64,000 nucleotides of DNA from Clostridium sp. AM34-11AC (lineage in GTDB: Bacteria > Bacillota > Clostridia > Lachnospirales > Lachnospiraceae): assembly GCF_003435375.1 (NCBI RefSeq), contig NZ_QWGL01000001.1, positions 186,001 to 250,000 of the forward strand, read 5' to 3'. Made by a program: the position numbers and the translations under genes. Each line of letters starts with the position of its first letter. The first letter of the stretch is position 1. Positions 9,399 through 17,043 of the stretch are shown piece after piece. The notes beneath the pieces are model-generated. The model ran no database searches. It was not told the DNA's origin and saw only the letters and a list, made by a program, of their open reading frames with translations.

Positions 9399-9442
9399 TG
9401 ACAACCTGTCAACATTATAGTGACACCCTGTCATTCTGTCAA
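9399..9442 (-). promoter_or_regulatory. TetR-gene promoter with two palindromic operators
   Basis: On the minus strand: -35 TTGACA (9437-9442), exact 17-bp spacer, -10 TATAAT (9414-9419), a perfect sigma-A consensus. Two 13-bp palindromes TGACA-N3-TGTCA lie at 9421-9433 (inside the spacer) and 9399-9411 (just after the -10, at +1), with centres 22 bp apart, i.e. two helical turns. This placement would block polymerase when a dimeric repressor binds. The neighbouring TetR is the obvious candidate; binding is inferred. Confidence 0.8.
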
Positions 9443-9680
9443 TATCTGTTTTTCCAGTTTATAATGATTTTATATTTTCGTAAGGTTTGCAAAATTTCTG
9501 TATAGAAACTCCTGCCTCCGGTCCGATCCCGTCTGTGATTTCCGCTGTTTTGCTCAGCCTACCATGCCCATGTTTCAGAATTGTTTTCCGATTGTTGCAG
9601 TTTCATGAATCCTGCAGATTTTCCCGGAAATATCGGATTGTACAGGAATAAATACCAATTCATAGCATGTTTGTAGGAAT
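9443..9680. other. Intergenic region upstream of suf and tetR
   Basis: No gene seen. It contains the motif GCAAAATTTC-TGTATAGAAACT (9489-9510), almost repeated at 20168-20190, and otherwise AT-rich sequence between the divergent tetR and suf promoters. Confidence 0.4.
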
Positions 9681-9686
9681 TGCTTC

Positions 9687-9745
9687 TTGCATATTTTTCT
9701 CAATACAGGTATAATATCATTGCATCACCTAGTAAGCGACTAGGT
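9687..9745 (+). promoter_or_regulatory. suf operon promoter with 19-bp palindromic operator
   Basis: -35 TTGCAT (9687-9692), 17-bp spacer, -10 TATAAT (9710-9715). Starting about five bases after the expected transcription start is a perfect palindrome ACCTAGT-AAGCG-ACTAGGT (9727-9745). Its position over the initial transcribed region fits a repressor operator. An Rrf2/IscR-type iron-sulfur sensor is a reasonable guess because of the operon it controls, but no such regulator gene is in the window. The sufC start follows about 117 bp downstream. Confidence 0.7.
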
Positions 9746-9862
9746 TTAGTCCCGGCAGACGGAACGTATCCCGGAGATCAGCTCCGGTGCCGGTTCATAT
9801 CTGTCCGGAAATTGCTGAAACCTACATTTTTACCTTATATAAAATACATGGAGGAATCCGAT

Positions 9863-10633
9863 ATGTCAGAACCATTATTAAATGTAAAAAATCTCTCCGT
9901 GGATGTGGAAGACAAATCCATTCTTCACGGGATCAACTTAACGATCAACAAAGGCGAGACCCATGTTCTCATGGGACCGAACGGTGCCGGAAAATCCACA
10001 CTCGGCTGCACCCTGATGGGGAACCCGAACTATCATGTGACAGACGGTGAGATCTTCTTCGGAGGCGAGAACATCACGAAAGAAGCCGCTGACAAGCGTG
10101 CAAAGCTCGGCATGTTCCTCTCCTTCCAGAATCCGCTTGAAGTTCCGGGAATCTCCCTCTCCAACTTCATCCGCAGCGCTCTCTCCGCGAGAACCGGAAA
10201 GAATGTCCGCATCTGGGATTTCAATAAAGAACTCCAGAAAGCGATGGGGGTTCTCGATATGGATCCGTCCTATGGTTTCCGTGATCTGAACGTCGGCTTC
10301 TCCGGCGGTGAGAAAAAGAAAGCGGAGATCTTACAGCTTCTCCTCTTAAATCCGTCCTTAGCGATCCTCGATGAGACAGACTCCGGTCTCGATGTCGACG
10401 CGGTCCGCACCGTTTCCAAGGGAATCGAGGAGTACCAGAAGAGCAAGGACGGCGCCCTTCTCATCATCACCCACAGCACCAGAATTCTCGAATCTCTCCA
10501 TGTGGACAAGACCCATGTTCTCGTAGACGGCCGCCTGGTTGCCGAGGGCGATGGTTCTCTCGTCGATGAGATCAATGAGAACGGCTTCGAGCAGTTTATC
10601 GCTTCCGCAAATGAGAAGGGAGAGAACGATTAA
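9863..10633 (+). CDS. sufC: Fe-S cluster assembly ATPase SufC
   Basis: ABC-type ATPase that drives the SufBCD scaffold. The 256-aa product from ATG 9863 (GGAGGA RBS, 8-base spacing) matches the normal SufC length; a longer in-frame opening at 9680 would translate the operator region and is rejected. Walker A GPNGAGKST (about residues 36-44), signature GFSGGEKKKAEI (about 151-162) and Walker B SLAILDETDSGLD (about 174-186) are intact. First gene of sufC-B-D-S-U; its stop overlaps the sufB start as TAATG. Confidence 0.97.
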   Translation: MSEPLLNVKNLSVDVEDKSILHGINLTINKGETHVLMGPNGAGKSTLGCTLMGNPNYHVTDGEIFFGGENITKEAADKRAKLGMFLSFQNPLEVPGISLSNFIRSALSARTGKNVRIWDFNKELQKAMGVLDMDPSYGFRDLNVGFSGGEKKKAEILQLLLLNPSLAILDETDSGLDVDAVRTVSKGIEEYQKSKDGALLIITHSTRILESLHVDKTHVLVDGRLVAEGDGSLVDEINENGFEQFIASANEKGEND

Positions 10634-12039
10634 TGAAGGAAAAGACGTATGTTGAGGACGTTGACCGCAACATGTACGACTTCCGCAATGACGAGAAGGA
10701 CGCTTACCGTATTAAAAACGGTCTCACCGAGGACATTGTGGAAAAGATCTCCGAGGAGAAACATGACCCGGAGTGGATGCATGATTTCCGGTTAAATTCC
10801 TTAAAAGTATATCATGAAATGAAGGTTCCGGACTGGGGCCCGTCCATCGAAGGCTTAAACATGGACAACATCGCGACCTACGTCCGTGCCAACACAAAGA
10901 TGAAAGGGGACTGGTCCGAGGTCCCGGAGGAGATCAAGGATACCTTTGAAAAGCTCGGGATCCCGCAGGCGGAGCGCACCTCCCTCGCAGGCGTGGGCGC
11001 CCAGTACGACTCCGAGCTCGTCTACCACAATGTCCGCAAGGAGGTCGCGGAGCAGGGCGTTATCTACACCGATATGGAGAGTGCCCTGACCGGCGAGTAT
11101 GCCGATATGGTAAAGGACCACTTTATGAAGCTCGTGACACCCCACGACCATAAGTTCGCAGCCCTGCACGGCGCTGTCTGGTCCGGCGGTTCCTTCGTCT
11201 ATGTTCCGAAGGGAGTTTCCGTTGAGATCCCGCTGCAGTCCTACTTCCGTTTAAATGCCGCAGGTGCCGGACAATTTGAGCACACCCTGATCATCGTCGA
11301 TGAGGGCGCGTCCTTACATTTCATCGAAGGATGTTCCGCTCCGAAGTACAACGTGGCAAATCTCCATGCCGGCTGTGTCGAGCTTTTCATTGGAAAGAAT
11401 GCGAAGCTCCGCTACTCTACGATAGAGAACTGGTCGAAAAATATGTACAATTTAAACACAAAGCGTGCGAAGGTCGAGGAAGGCGGAGTCATCGAGTGGG
11501 TATCCGGTTCCTTCGGTTCCCATGTTTCTTACCTCTACCCGATGAGCGTGTTAAACGGTGAGGGCGCAAGATCCGAATTCACCGGGATCACATTCGCCGG
11601 TAAGGGACAGAACCTCGATACCGGATGTAAGGTGGTCCACAACGCTCCGAAGACTTCTTCCTATGTAAATACGAGATCGATCTCCAAGGACGGCGGGATC
11701 AGCACTTTCCGAAGCTCCGTTGTCGTATCCGCAAAGGCAAAGGGCAGCAAATCCGCTGTCTCCTGTCAGTCCCTGATGCTCGACGATATCTCCCGTTCCG
11801 ACACGATCCCGGCGATGGATATCCGCACAAAGGACGCCGATGTCGGACATGAGGCAAAGATCGGCCGCATCAGTGATGACGCCGTCTTCTATCTGATGTC
11901 CCGCGGAATCTCCGAGGAGGACGCGAGAGCCCTGATCGTCAGCGGCTTCGCCGACAATGTCTCGAAGGAGCTTCCGCTTGAATACGCGGTGGAAATGAAC
12001 AATCTGATCCATCTGGAAATGAAAGGAAGTATTGGATGA
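10633..12039 (+). CDS. sufB: Fe-S cluster assembly scaffold SufB
   Basis: Core scaffold subunit on which nascent Fe-S clusters are assembled together with SufC and SufD. The 468-aa length is typical. Recognisable blocks are HDHKFAALHGAVWSGGSFVYVPKGV (about 177-201), FRLNAAGAGQFEHTLIIVDEGA, EGCSAPKYNVANLHAGCVELF (about 233-253), VEWVSGSFGSH-type beta-helix strands and the C-terminal IGRISDDAVFYLMSRGISEEDARALIVSGF. Start codon overlaps the sufC stop by one base, implying translational coupling. Confidence 0.97.
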   Translation: MKEKTYVEDVDRNMYDFRNDEKDAYRIKNGLTEDIVEKISEEKHDPEWMHDFRLNSLKVYHEMKVPDWGPSIEGLNMDNIATYVRANTKMKGDWSEVPEEIKDTFEKLGIPQAERTSLAGVGAQYDSELVYHNVRKEVAEQGVIYTDMESALTGEYADMVKDHFMKLVTPHDHKFAALHGAVWSGGSFVYVPKGVSVEIPLQSYFRLNAAGAGQFEHTLIIVDEGASLHFIEGCSAPKYNVANLHAGCVELFIGKNAKLRYSTIENWSKNMYNLNTKRAKVEEGGVIEWVSGSFGSHVSYLYPMSVLNGEGARSEFTGITFAGKGQNLDTGCKVVHNAPKTSSYVNTRSISKDGGISTFRSSVVVSAKAKGSKSAVSCQSLMLDDISRSDTIPAMDIRTKDADVGHEAKIGRISDDAVFYLMSRGISEEDARALIVSGFADNVSKELPLEYAVEMNNLIHLEMKGSIG

Positions 12040-13178
12040 TGGAGAACATGAAGATCAACCAGCTCCCTTCTAAGACATGGAACTGGCTGAAAATGAATGA
12101 GACTGCGGTCTCCGGGATTTCTGTCTCCGGAGCGCATGAAGGAAACCTTGAGATCCCGGAAGGGATCAAAAAAACTGTCTGCCCGGCCGGGCTTCCGGAC
12201 CGTTTTAAGGATGTCGCTGGCGGCATGGGATCCGATATGGATGTGCTGGTAAAGGAAAGTTCCGCGGGTGCAGTACTGCTCTCTGCTGACAGCGATGTCT
12301 ACGGGGAACCGGCGCGGATCAGATTTGCCTACGGTGCTTTTGAGCACAGCCTGAACACCTTTGGAATTCTGGCAAAAGAAGGAAGCAATATGACCGTTAT
12401 CATGGATATGGCGGCTGAACGAAACGGCGCTCCTGATGGAACCGGCACCACAGCCGGAGAAAATCCTGCTGCCGTCTCCCAGTCTGAACACACCGGGCTT
12501 TCCGCCGTGCAGACGAAATTGATTCTGGAAAAAGACGCGAAGGTGACTCTCGTCCAGATCATCCGCAACAAAAACGCGAAGACCGTTTTGAACGATATCG
12601 GGGCGAAGGTTGCTGACGGTGCGAAACTCTCCGTGATCCACTTATTCCTTGGCGGTGACCGGGTCTACAACGGCTGTAAGGCTGAACTTATCGGCAAAAA
12701 GAGTAATTTTACAGCAGATATTGCCTACACAGTTGCCGATGGCTGCGTGCTCGATATGAACTACGTGGCACTCCACGAGGGAAAGAAATCCGTCAGTGAG
12801 ATCAGGACCGACGGCGTACTCCATGAAAACGCGAGAAAGCTGTTCCGCGGGACCATCGACTTTAAGAAGGGCGCTGCGGGGGCTGTCGGGAACGAGAAAG
12901 AGGACGTTCTTCTTCTCGACGATGATGTGGTCAACCAGACGATCCCGCTGATCCTCTGCGCCGAGGAGGATGTGGAAGGAAACCATGGTGCCACCATCGG
13001 AAAGCTGGATGAGGACCTTGTATTCTATCTGGAAAGCCGCGGCATGGCTCTCGCCGAGATCTACAAAATGATGGCGAAAGCAAGGATCGACGCGGTTCTC
13101 CGTTTCGTACCTGATGAGAAGACGAAGGCAGACGTTGCCTCCTACTTAGAAAGCGAGGGTTCCAATGGATGTAAATAA
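12036..13178 (+). CDS. sufD: Fe-S cluster assembly protein SufD
   Basis: Paralogue of SufB that pairs with it in the SufBC2D scaffold. The 380-aa protein is more divergent than SufB but keeps the C-terminal family block NHGATIGKLDEDLVFYLESRGMALAEIYKMM (about 325-355) and the beta-helix core. The start overlaps the sufB stop (ATGATG; either of the two tandem ATGs could serve). The 3' end overlaps sufS by 14 bp, consistent with a tightly coupled operon. Confidence 0.94.
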   Translation: MMENMKINQLPSKTWNWLKMNETAVSGISVSGAHEGNLEIPEGIKKTVCPAGLPDRFKDVAGGMGSDMDVLVKESSAGAVLLSADSDVYGEPARIRFAYGAFEHSLNTFGILAKEGSNMTVIMDMAAERNGAPDGTGTTAGENPAAVSQSEHTGLSAVQTKLILEKDAKVTLVQIIRNKNAKTVLNDIGAKVADGAKLSVIHLFLGGDRVYNGCKAELIGKKSNFTADIAYTVADGCVLDMNYVALHEGKKSVSEIRTDGVLHENARKLFRGTIDFKKGAAGAVGNEKEDVLLLDDDVVNQTIPLILCAEEDVEGNHGATIGKLDEDLVFYLESRGMALAEIYKMMAKARIDAVLRFVPDEKTKADVASYLESEGSNGCK

Positions 13179-14379
13179 GATCCGGGAAGATTTCCCGCTG
13201 TTAAAAAACCGTGATATCATCTATCTGGACAATGCGGCGACTTCCCAGAAGCCCGCATGTGTTCTGGATGCGGAAAAGCGGTTTTATGAGAAATATAACG
13301 CAAACCCGTTCCGCGGTCTCTACGAGTTAAGTGAAGAGGCAACGGAATGTTATGAGGACGCGAGAAAGACGGTCGCTGACTTCCTTCACGCGTCATGTCC
13401 GGAGGAGATCGTGTTTACGAGAAACGCCACAGAGAGCCTGAATCTTGCGGCCTGCACCCTCTCTGAGTACCTGTTAAAGCCGGGCGATGAGATCATTGTC
13501 AGCATCATGGAGCATCACAGCAACATTCTTCCGTGGCAGCAGGCCGCAAAGCGTTACGGCGTGACGGTAAAATATTTAGAATGCGACATGGACGGAACGA
13601 TCCCGGCTGAGCGTCTGGAGAGCATGATCAACGACCGCACGAAGATCGCCGCGATCACGCAGATCTCCAATGTTCTCGGATGCAGGAATGATTTAAAGAC
13701 ATTCGCTGAGATCTGCCACCGCCACGGTGTGATCCTGGTCGGTGATGGTGCCCAGAGTGTTCCGCATATCGCTGTTGACGTGCAGGATCTGGGTGTGGAT
13801 TTCCTTTCTTTCTCCGGTCACAAAATGCTGGCTCCAATGGGAATCGGCGCTCTTTACGGAAAGAAAGAGCTTCTTGAGAAGCTTCCACCCTTCCTCACCG
13901 GCGGCGAGATGATCGAATCTGTCACAAGAGAGGGCGCTGTCTGGGCAGAGGTTCCGCATAAGTTCGAGGCGGGAACCGTCAATGCCGGAGGCGCTTACGC
14001 GCTGGCTGAGGCAGTCCGCTACATGAAAAATATCGGTTTCGACGCAATCGAGGCACAGGAGAACAGGCTCACGAGAATCGCCTACGAGGGCATGATGAAT
14101 ATTCCCGGAATCCGTGTTCTCGGGAGCAGCGATCCGGACAACCATCACGGAATCCTGTCCTTCGCTGTGGATGGCGTCCACCCCCATGATGTGGCAGAGA
14201 TCTTAAACGCTGACAATATCTGTGTCCGCGCCGGTCACCACTGCGCACAGCCGCTGTTACAGTACCTTGGAACCACCTCCACGACGCGTGTGAGCCTCGC
14301 GTTCTACAATACAGAGGAGGAGATCCGTGCGTTCCTTGAGAGTCTTGGCGGATTAAGGAGAAAAATGGGATATGAGTAA
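13165..14379 (+). CDS. sufS: Cysteine desulfurase SufS (PLP-dependent, class V aminotransferase fold)
   Basis: Takes sulfur from L-cysteine as a persulfide for Fe-S assembly, yielding alanine. In the 404-aa product, the PLP lysine is Lys220 in SFSGHKMLAP and the persulfide cysteine is Cys360 in RAGHHCAQPL, on the short loop typical of SufS/group II desulfurases. PLP-contacting motifs NATESLNLAA and MEHHSNILPWQ are intact. Overlaps sufD at its start and sufU at its end by eight bases, so sulfur donor and acceptor are co-translated. Confidence 0.97.
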   Translation: MDVNKIREDFPLLKNRDIIYLDNAATSQKPACVLDAEKRFYEKYNANPFRGLYELSEEATECYEDARKTVADFLHASCPEEIVFTRNATESLNLAACTLSEYLLKPGDEIIVSIMEHHSNILPWQQAAKRYGVTVKYLECDMDGTIPAERLESMINDRTKIAAITQISNVLGCRNDLKTFAEICHRHGVILVGDGAQSVPHIAVDVQDLGVDFLSFSGHKMLAPMGIGALYGKKELLEKLPPFLTGGEMIESVTREGAVWAEVPHKFEAGTVNAGGAYALAEAVRYMKNIGFDAIEAQENRLTRIAYEGMMNIPGIRVLGSSDPDNHHGILSFAVDGVHPHDVAEILNADNICVRAGHHCAQPLLQYLGTTSTTRVSLAFYNTEEEIRAFLESLGGLRRKMGYE

Positions 14380-14842
14380 TACATTTTATAATGAAATTTT
14401 AATTGAACACAATCTTCATCCGACTCACAAGCATGAGCTTCCGGACGCAAACCTCGTCTTAGAGGGCGTAAACCCGAGCTGCGGTGATGATATCTGGCTG
14501 AAATTAAAGGTCGAGAACGATGAGATCGTCGACGGAGCTTTCGTCGGAGACGGCTGCGCGATCTCCCAGGCCTCCGCGGATATGATGTTAGATTTGATCA
14601 TTGGTAAGAAAAAGGATGAGGCGCTGCGCCTCGCAAACCTGTTTCTTGAGATGATCAAAGGAACTGCAAAGGGCGATGAACTGGAACCTCTGGAGGAAGC
14701 TTCCATCTTACAGGATGTGTCCCATATGCCGGCGCGGGTCAAGTGCGCGGTGCTGGGCTGGCATACGATGGAGGAGATGTTTAAGAAGGCTGCTGAAGGG
14801 AAGATTATACCTGGAATGTCGGTGACGACGGAAAATAAATAA
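14372..14842 (+). CDS. sufU: SufU, zinc-dependent sulfur acceptor for SufS
   Basis: A 156-aa IscU-fold protein of the Gram-positive SufU type, which accepts the persulfide from SufS. Expected ligands are present: Cys37 and Asp39 in NPSCGDD, Cys62 in GDGCAISQASAD, Cys125 in ARVKCAVLGW. The insertion between the second and third cysteines (about 18-20 residues more than IscU) marks SufU. Last gene of the suf operon. Downstream is the toxin/antisense locus, not an obvious suf terminator. Confidence 0.96.
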   Translation: MSNTFYNEILIEHNLHPTHKHELPDANLVLEGVNPSCGDDIWLKLKVENDEIVDGAFVGDGCAISQASADMMLDLIIGKKKDEALRLANLFLEMIKGTAKGDELEPLEEASILQDVSHMPARVKCAVLGWHTMEEMFKKAAEGKIIPGMSVTTENK

Positions 14843-14846
14843 AGAC

Positions 14847-14875
14847 TTGAATTCAATTTCCGAATATGCTACACT
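14847..14875 (+). promoter_or_regulatory. Promoter of antisense RNA, copy 1
   Basis: TTGAAT (14847-14852), 17-bp spacer, TACACT (14870-14875). The same layout (TTGAAT-17-TAGACT) precedes copy 2 at 17198-17226, so the element is conserved between the duplicates. Confidence 0.65.
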
Positions 14876-14881
14876 ATAAAT

Positions 14882-14981
14882 ACAAAAGGGAAAGTCAGAT
14901 ACATGTGGCCTACCCTTCATAGTTTAGTTTGTTACATTGTAACAGCCGTCACTATTGCAGTAGTGGCGGCTATTTTCTTTT
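14882..14981 (+). ncRNA. Antisense antitoxin RNA of type I TA locus, copy 1 (predicted)
   Basis: An approximately 100-nt transcript is predicted from the promoter at 14847-14875 to an intrinsic terminator whose stem AGCCGTCACTA/TAGTGGCGGCT (14944-14971, one G-T pair) is followed by TATTTTCTTTT. Just before the stem is a small palindrome GTTAC-ATT-GTAAC (14933-14945). The 3' end overlaps the 3' end of the toxin message made from the opposite strand, the arrangement of type I systems with convergent genes. The RNA is not experimentally supported here; it is inferred from promoter, terminator and conservation in copy 2. Confidence 0.6.
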
Positions 14982-15062
14982 CCCGAAGATTGTGTAACAC
15001 AATCCAACGAGAGCGACAATGAAGATACCTATCTGGATCAAGTCCAAATATGTAACGTACAT
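14970..15062 (-). CDS. Holin-like toxin peptide of type I TA system, copy 1
   Basis: A 30-residue peptide: MYVTY head, one hydrophobic membrane helix (DLIQIGIFIVALVGLCYTIF) and a basic GKRK tail. This is the form of the small putative holin-like toxins annotated in Firmicutes. The start at 15062 has AGGAGGG nine bases upstream; an ATG two codons earlier (15068) is too close to the RBS. The stop lies within the stem of the convergent antisense RNA terminator. Its promoter (15156-15184) holds a LexA box, so expression is probably DNA-damage induced. The expected action is membrane depolarisation or growth arrest (family knowledge, inferred). Copy 2 differs by one residue (L to S at position 6). 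Confidence 0.75.
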   Translation of the reverse strand: MYVTYLDLIQIGIFIVALVGLCYTIFGKRK

Positions 15063-15070
15063 TGGCATCG

Positions 15071-15117
15071 CCCTCCTTTCTTTCGTCTGGAGGGTTAGTC
15101 CCTCCGAAACCGGAGGG
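15071..15117 (-). promoter_or_regulatory. Structured toxin leader that can sequester the ribosome-binding site, copy 1
   Basis: Read 5' to 3' on the minus strand, the leader has CCCTCC (15112-15117), GGAGGG (15100-15105), CCCTCC (15089-15094) and GGAGGG (15071-15076), the last being the ribosome-binding site. The first pair forms a perfect 7-bp hairpin; the second pair hides the RBS with a 12-base loop. The same four blocks recur in copy 2 with different loop bases. RBS masking is inferred. Confidence 0.6.
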
Positions 15118-15155
15118 CAGGCCGCCTTTCATGTATTCTGCTTTCCCACATCACT

Positions 15156-15184
15156 ATTATATATTACGAACATTTGTTCGTCAA
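15156..15184 (-). promoter_or_regulatory. Toxin promoter with LexA (SOS) box, copy 1
   Basis: Minus strand: -35 TTGACG (15179-15184), 17-bp spacer, -10 TATAAT (15156-15161). The spacer contains CGAAC-AAAT-GTTCG (15167-15180), a perfect match to the Bacillus/Clostridium LexA (DinR) consensus CGAACRNRYGTTYG, overlapping the end of the -35. Transcript start would be near 15149, giving an ~87-nt leader. Repression by LexA follows from established consensus; not tested here. Confidence 0.8.
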
Positions 15185-15186
15185 TA

Positions 15187-15636
15187 TTATTTCTTAGCTA
15201 CTATGTGCACCAGCGCCTCGATCGGCCTCCTCAACGACGTCACGACCATGATCCCCGCCGCAAGCGCGATCGCAAGTCCGATCGCCGCCTGCCCCTTTAC
15301 GATAAACTGCGGCATGTCACGCCGGAGAGCCGCGTCCATCGCATAGTACAGGGAACCTCCCGGGATCAGCGGGATGACCGTCGGCATCAGGACCGTCGTT
15401 GCCGGTGTCTTTAAGATCCTCGCCCAGATCTCCGAGTAGATCGTGATCAGGATCGCCACAACGAAAAATCCCAGATATTCATTATTCACAAAATGTAAAA
15501 ATACAAGATACACTGCCCAGAAAACTGCCCCGCCGATCGCCGGGATCAAGACTCTGCGCCCGCGGATGTTGTAAATGATCGCAAATCCAAACGACCCGAA
15601 AAACGATGCGATGATTGAAAGAACATCCTGACTCAT
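15187..15636 (-). CDS. Threonine/serine exporter, small membrane subunit (ThrE C-terminal-like, YjjB type)
   Basis: A 149-aa protein with four or five membrane segments, the ThrE_2/DUF3815 half of split threonine/serine exporters. The block PTVIPLIPGGSLYYAMDAALR (about 85-105) is the family hallmark. The start overlaps the stop of the upstream partner gene by four bases (ATGA), so the two halves are translationally coupled and probably form one transporter in the plasma membrane. A truncated second copy lies at 17533-17914. The SOS-linked toxin promoter begins only two bases after its stop codon. Confidence 0.88.
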   Translation of the reverse strand: MSQDVLSIIASFFGSFGFAIIYNIRGRRVLIPAIGGAVFWAVYLVFLHFVNNEYLGFFVVAILITIYSEIWARILKTPATTVLMPTVIPLIPGGSLYYAMDAALRRDMPQFIVKGQAAIGLAIALAAGIMVVTSLRRPIEALVHIVAKK

Positions 15637-16415
15637 AACATCCCTCCAAGAAGTATTTTAGAAAGAATAAACCCGGCTGCCACACAGATGGCTGTGATCA
15701 TCGCCTCCGAAAAATGCAGAAGTCCGCTGATCATGTCCCCGCTGATGAAATCCCGGAATGAGTTCGTCATCAGGACTCCCGGGATCAGGAGCATGATATT
15801 CCCGATCATGATCATCTCGACATGCTGTCCGATCCCGAGATAGCAGACAAGAATACATGCCATACCGGAGATCAGAGAGCAGAGGATATTGGAGAAGATC
15901 GCCTTCAGCTTGATCGCGGAGAGCGCATATAAGGTCACGCGGATTAGCGCCCCGACAAACAGGGACGCAAATCCATCCCACAGATTTCCTCCAAAGAAAA
16001 TGGCAAACGCCCCGGCTGTCATTGCATAGATCCCGCACTGCACCGCCGGGGAATAGGTCGGCCCCTTCAATATTTTTTCGTACTCCCGGTCGATCACCTC
16101 AAAGGACGGCTGCGTCGCGCAGATCCGCCTCGAAAGGTCATTCAGCCGGTCCAGCTTCCACATATCCGTCCCGTAACTTAAAATTCTTCGCGTCTGCGTG
16201 ATCCACTTCCGCTCCTTCGTCTCCAGCGTCACGATGATACACGACGCGATCGAGAAAATATGGCTCTGCCGGATCCCGTAGGCATTGCAGATCCTCCGGA
16301 TCGTATCCTCCACACGGCTGATCTCCGCCCCGCTCACGAGGAGCTGCTCCCCGATATTGATCGCGCAGGTCAGGACTTCTTCGCTTGTCATCTCTTCATT
16401 CTTTTCAGTTGTCAC
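15633..16415 (-). CDS. Threonine/serine exporter, large subunit (ThrE N-terminal-like, YjjP/DUF1212 type)
   Basis: 260 aa. The N-terminal soluble segment carries the family motif GEQLLVSGAEISRVEDTIRRICNAYG (about 22-47), then IFSIASCIIVT. The second half has five predicted membrane helices, including a GxxxxxIPGVLMTNSFRDFISGD block (about 205-230). It overlaps the DUF3870 gene upstream by 11 bp and the small subunit downstream. Function (export of threonine/serine or related small solutes) is by family. Confidence 0.88.
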   Translation of the reverse strand: MTTEKNEEMTSEEVLTCAINIGEQLLVSGAEISRVEDTIRRICNAYGIRQSHIFSIASCIIVTLETKERKWITQTRRILSYGTDMWKLDRLNDLSRRICATQPSFEVIDREYEKILKGPTYSPAVQCGIYAMTAGAFAIFFGGNLWDGFASLFVGALIRVTLYALSAIKLKAIFSNILCSLISGMACILVCYLGIGQHVEMIMIGNIMLLIPGVLMTNSFRDFISGDMISGLLHFSEAMITAICVAAGFILSKILLGGML

Positions 16416-16764
16416 CTTTTTTCCCCTTTTCCTCTGCTTCGGCGGCCATCGCGCGCTGATAATGCTTTAACGCGTCCCGATAGGCAACGATCAGCGCTTT
16501 CCAGGAAGAACCATGATATCGGCGCCGGATCGCCTCCTCGATCACCTTCGCATCCGTTTCCAGGTGCTTATGCAGAAAAAGCTTTCGTATAAAATCATTT
16601 GTCAGCTCCAGCGTTCTCGAACAGTCTGTCTGTATGATCTCTCCTGTTGATGGGATCACCTCAAACGCGATAAAAAAGCTTCCATACACCTTTGTGATCG
16701 CGTTATCCACATTCGTTCTTGATTCTCCTACAATATAATATGTCTCCTCACCGGTTTCAGCCAT
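16405..16764 (-). CDS. DUF3870 domain protein
   Basis: 119 aa. It resembles the DUF3870 family: YYIVGESRTNVDNAITKVYGSFFIAFEVIPSTGEIIQTDCSRTLELTNDFIRKLFL, followed by a block ending RRYHGSSWKALIVAYRDALKHYQ. No catalytic motif is evident and the family has no established function. It overlaps the exporter large subunit gene and probably shares its transcript. The C-terminus is Lys/Glu rich. Confidence 0.7.
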   Translation of the reverse strand: MAETGEETYYIVGESRTNVDNAITKVYGSFFIAFEVIPSTGEIIQTDCSRTLELTNDFIRKLFLHKHLETDAKVIEEAIRRRYHGSSWKALIVAYRDALKHYQRAMAAEAEEKGKKGDN

Positions 16765-16967
16765 TCTGCTCTCCTCTTTTCATCAGCTCGCGCGCGGCTG
16801 GGTTCAGTCACGCTCTCATTTCCAATACTTGTCCCACCATATTTCAGCATCATAATATAGGAAATCCATTCTGTCAATCCCTGTACGAATTCCAGTACAT
16901 CTGCGGCCACTACTATATTGTACGGGGTTTTCAGTTCAGAAAATTCCTGCCCATAAAAAGTAATCAC
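16728..16967 (-). CDS. Doubtful small ORF upstream of DUF3870 gene
   Basis: A 79-codon frame (MITFYGQEFSELK, then VVAADVLEFVQGLTEWI) that remains open upstream to about 17030. I do not recognise it. It overlaps the DUF3870 start by 37 bp and no strong RBS is visible. It may be a decayed gene remnant: its N-terminal half has normal-looking composition, while the last 30 residues look random. Confidence 0.2.
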   Translation of the reverse strand: MITFYGQEFSELKTPYNIVVAADVLEFVQGLTEWISYIMMLKYGGTSIGNESVTEPSRARADEKRRAEWLKPVRRHIIL

Positions 16968-17043
16968 ATCTGCTCTCTCGTCCGGACCGGCGGCATTAAA
17001 ATGTCGCCATATTCATGAAAATATGCAACCGCTATTCCAAGTA

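Noticed and set aside
9680..9862. N-terminal extension of SufC by 61 residues
   Set aside because: Would translate the operator and leader; the ATG at 9863 has a good RBS and gives normal SufC length.
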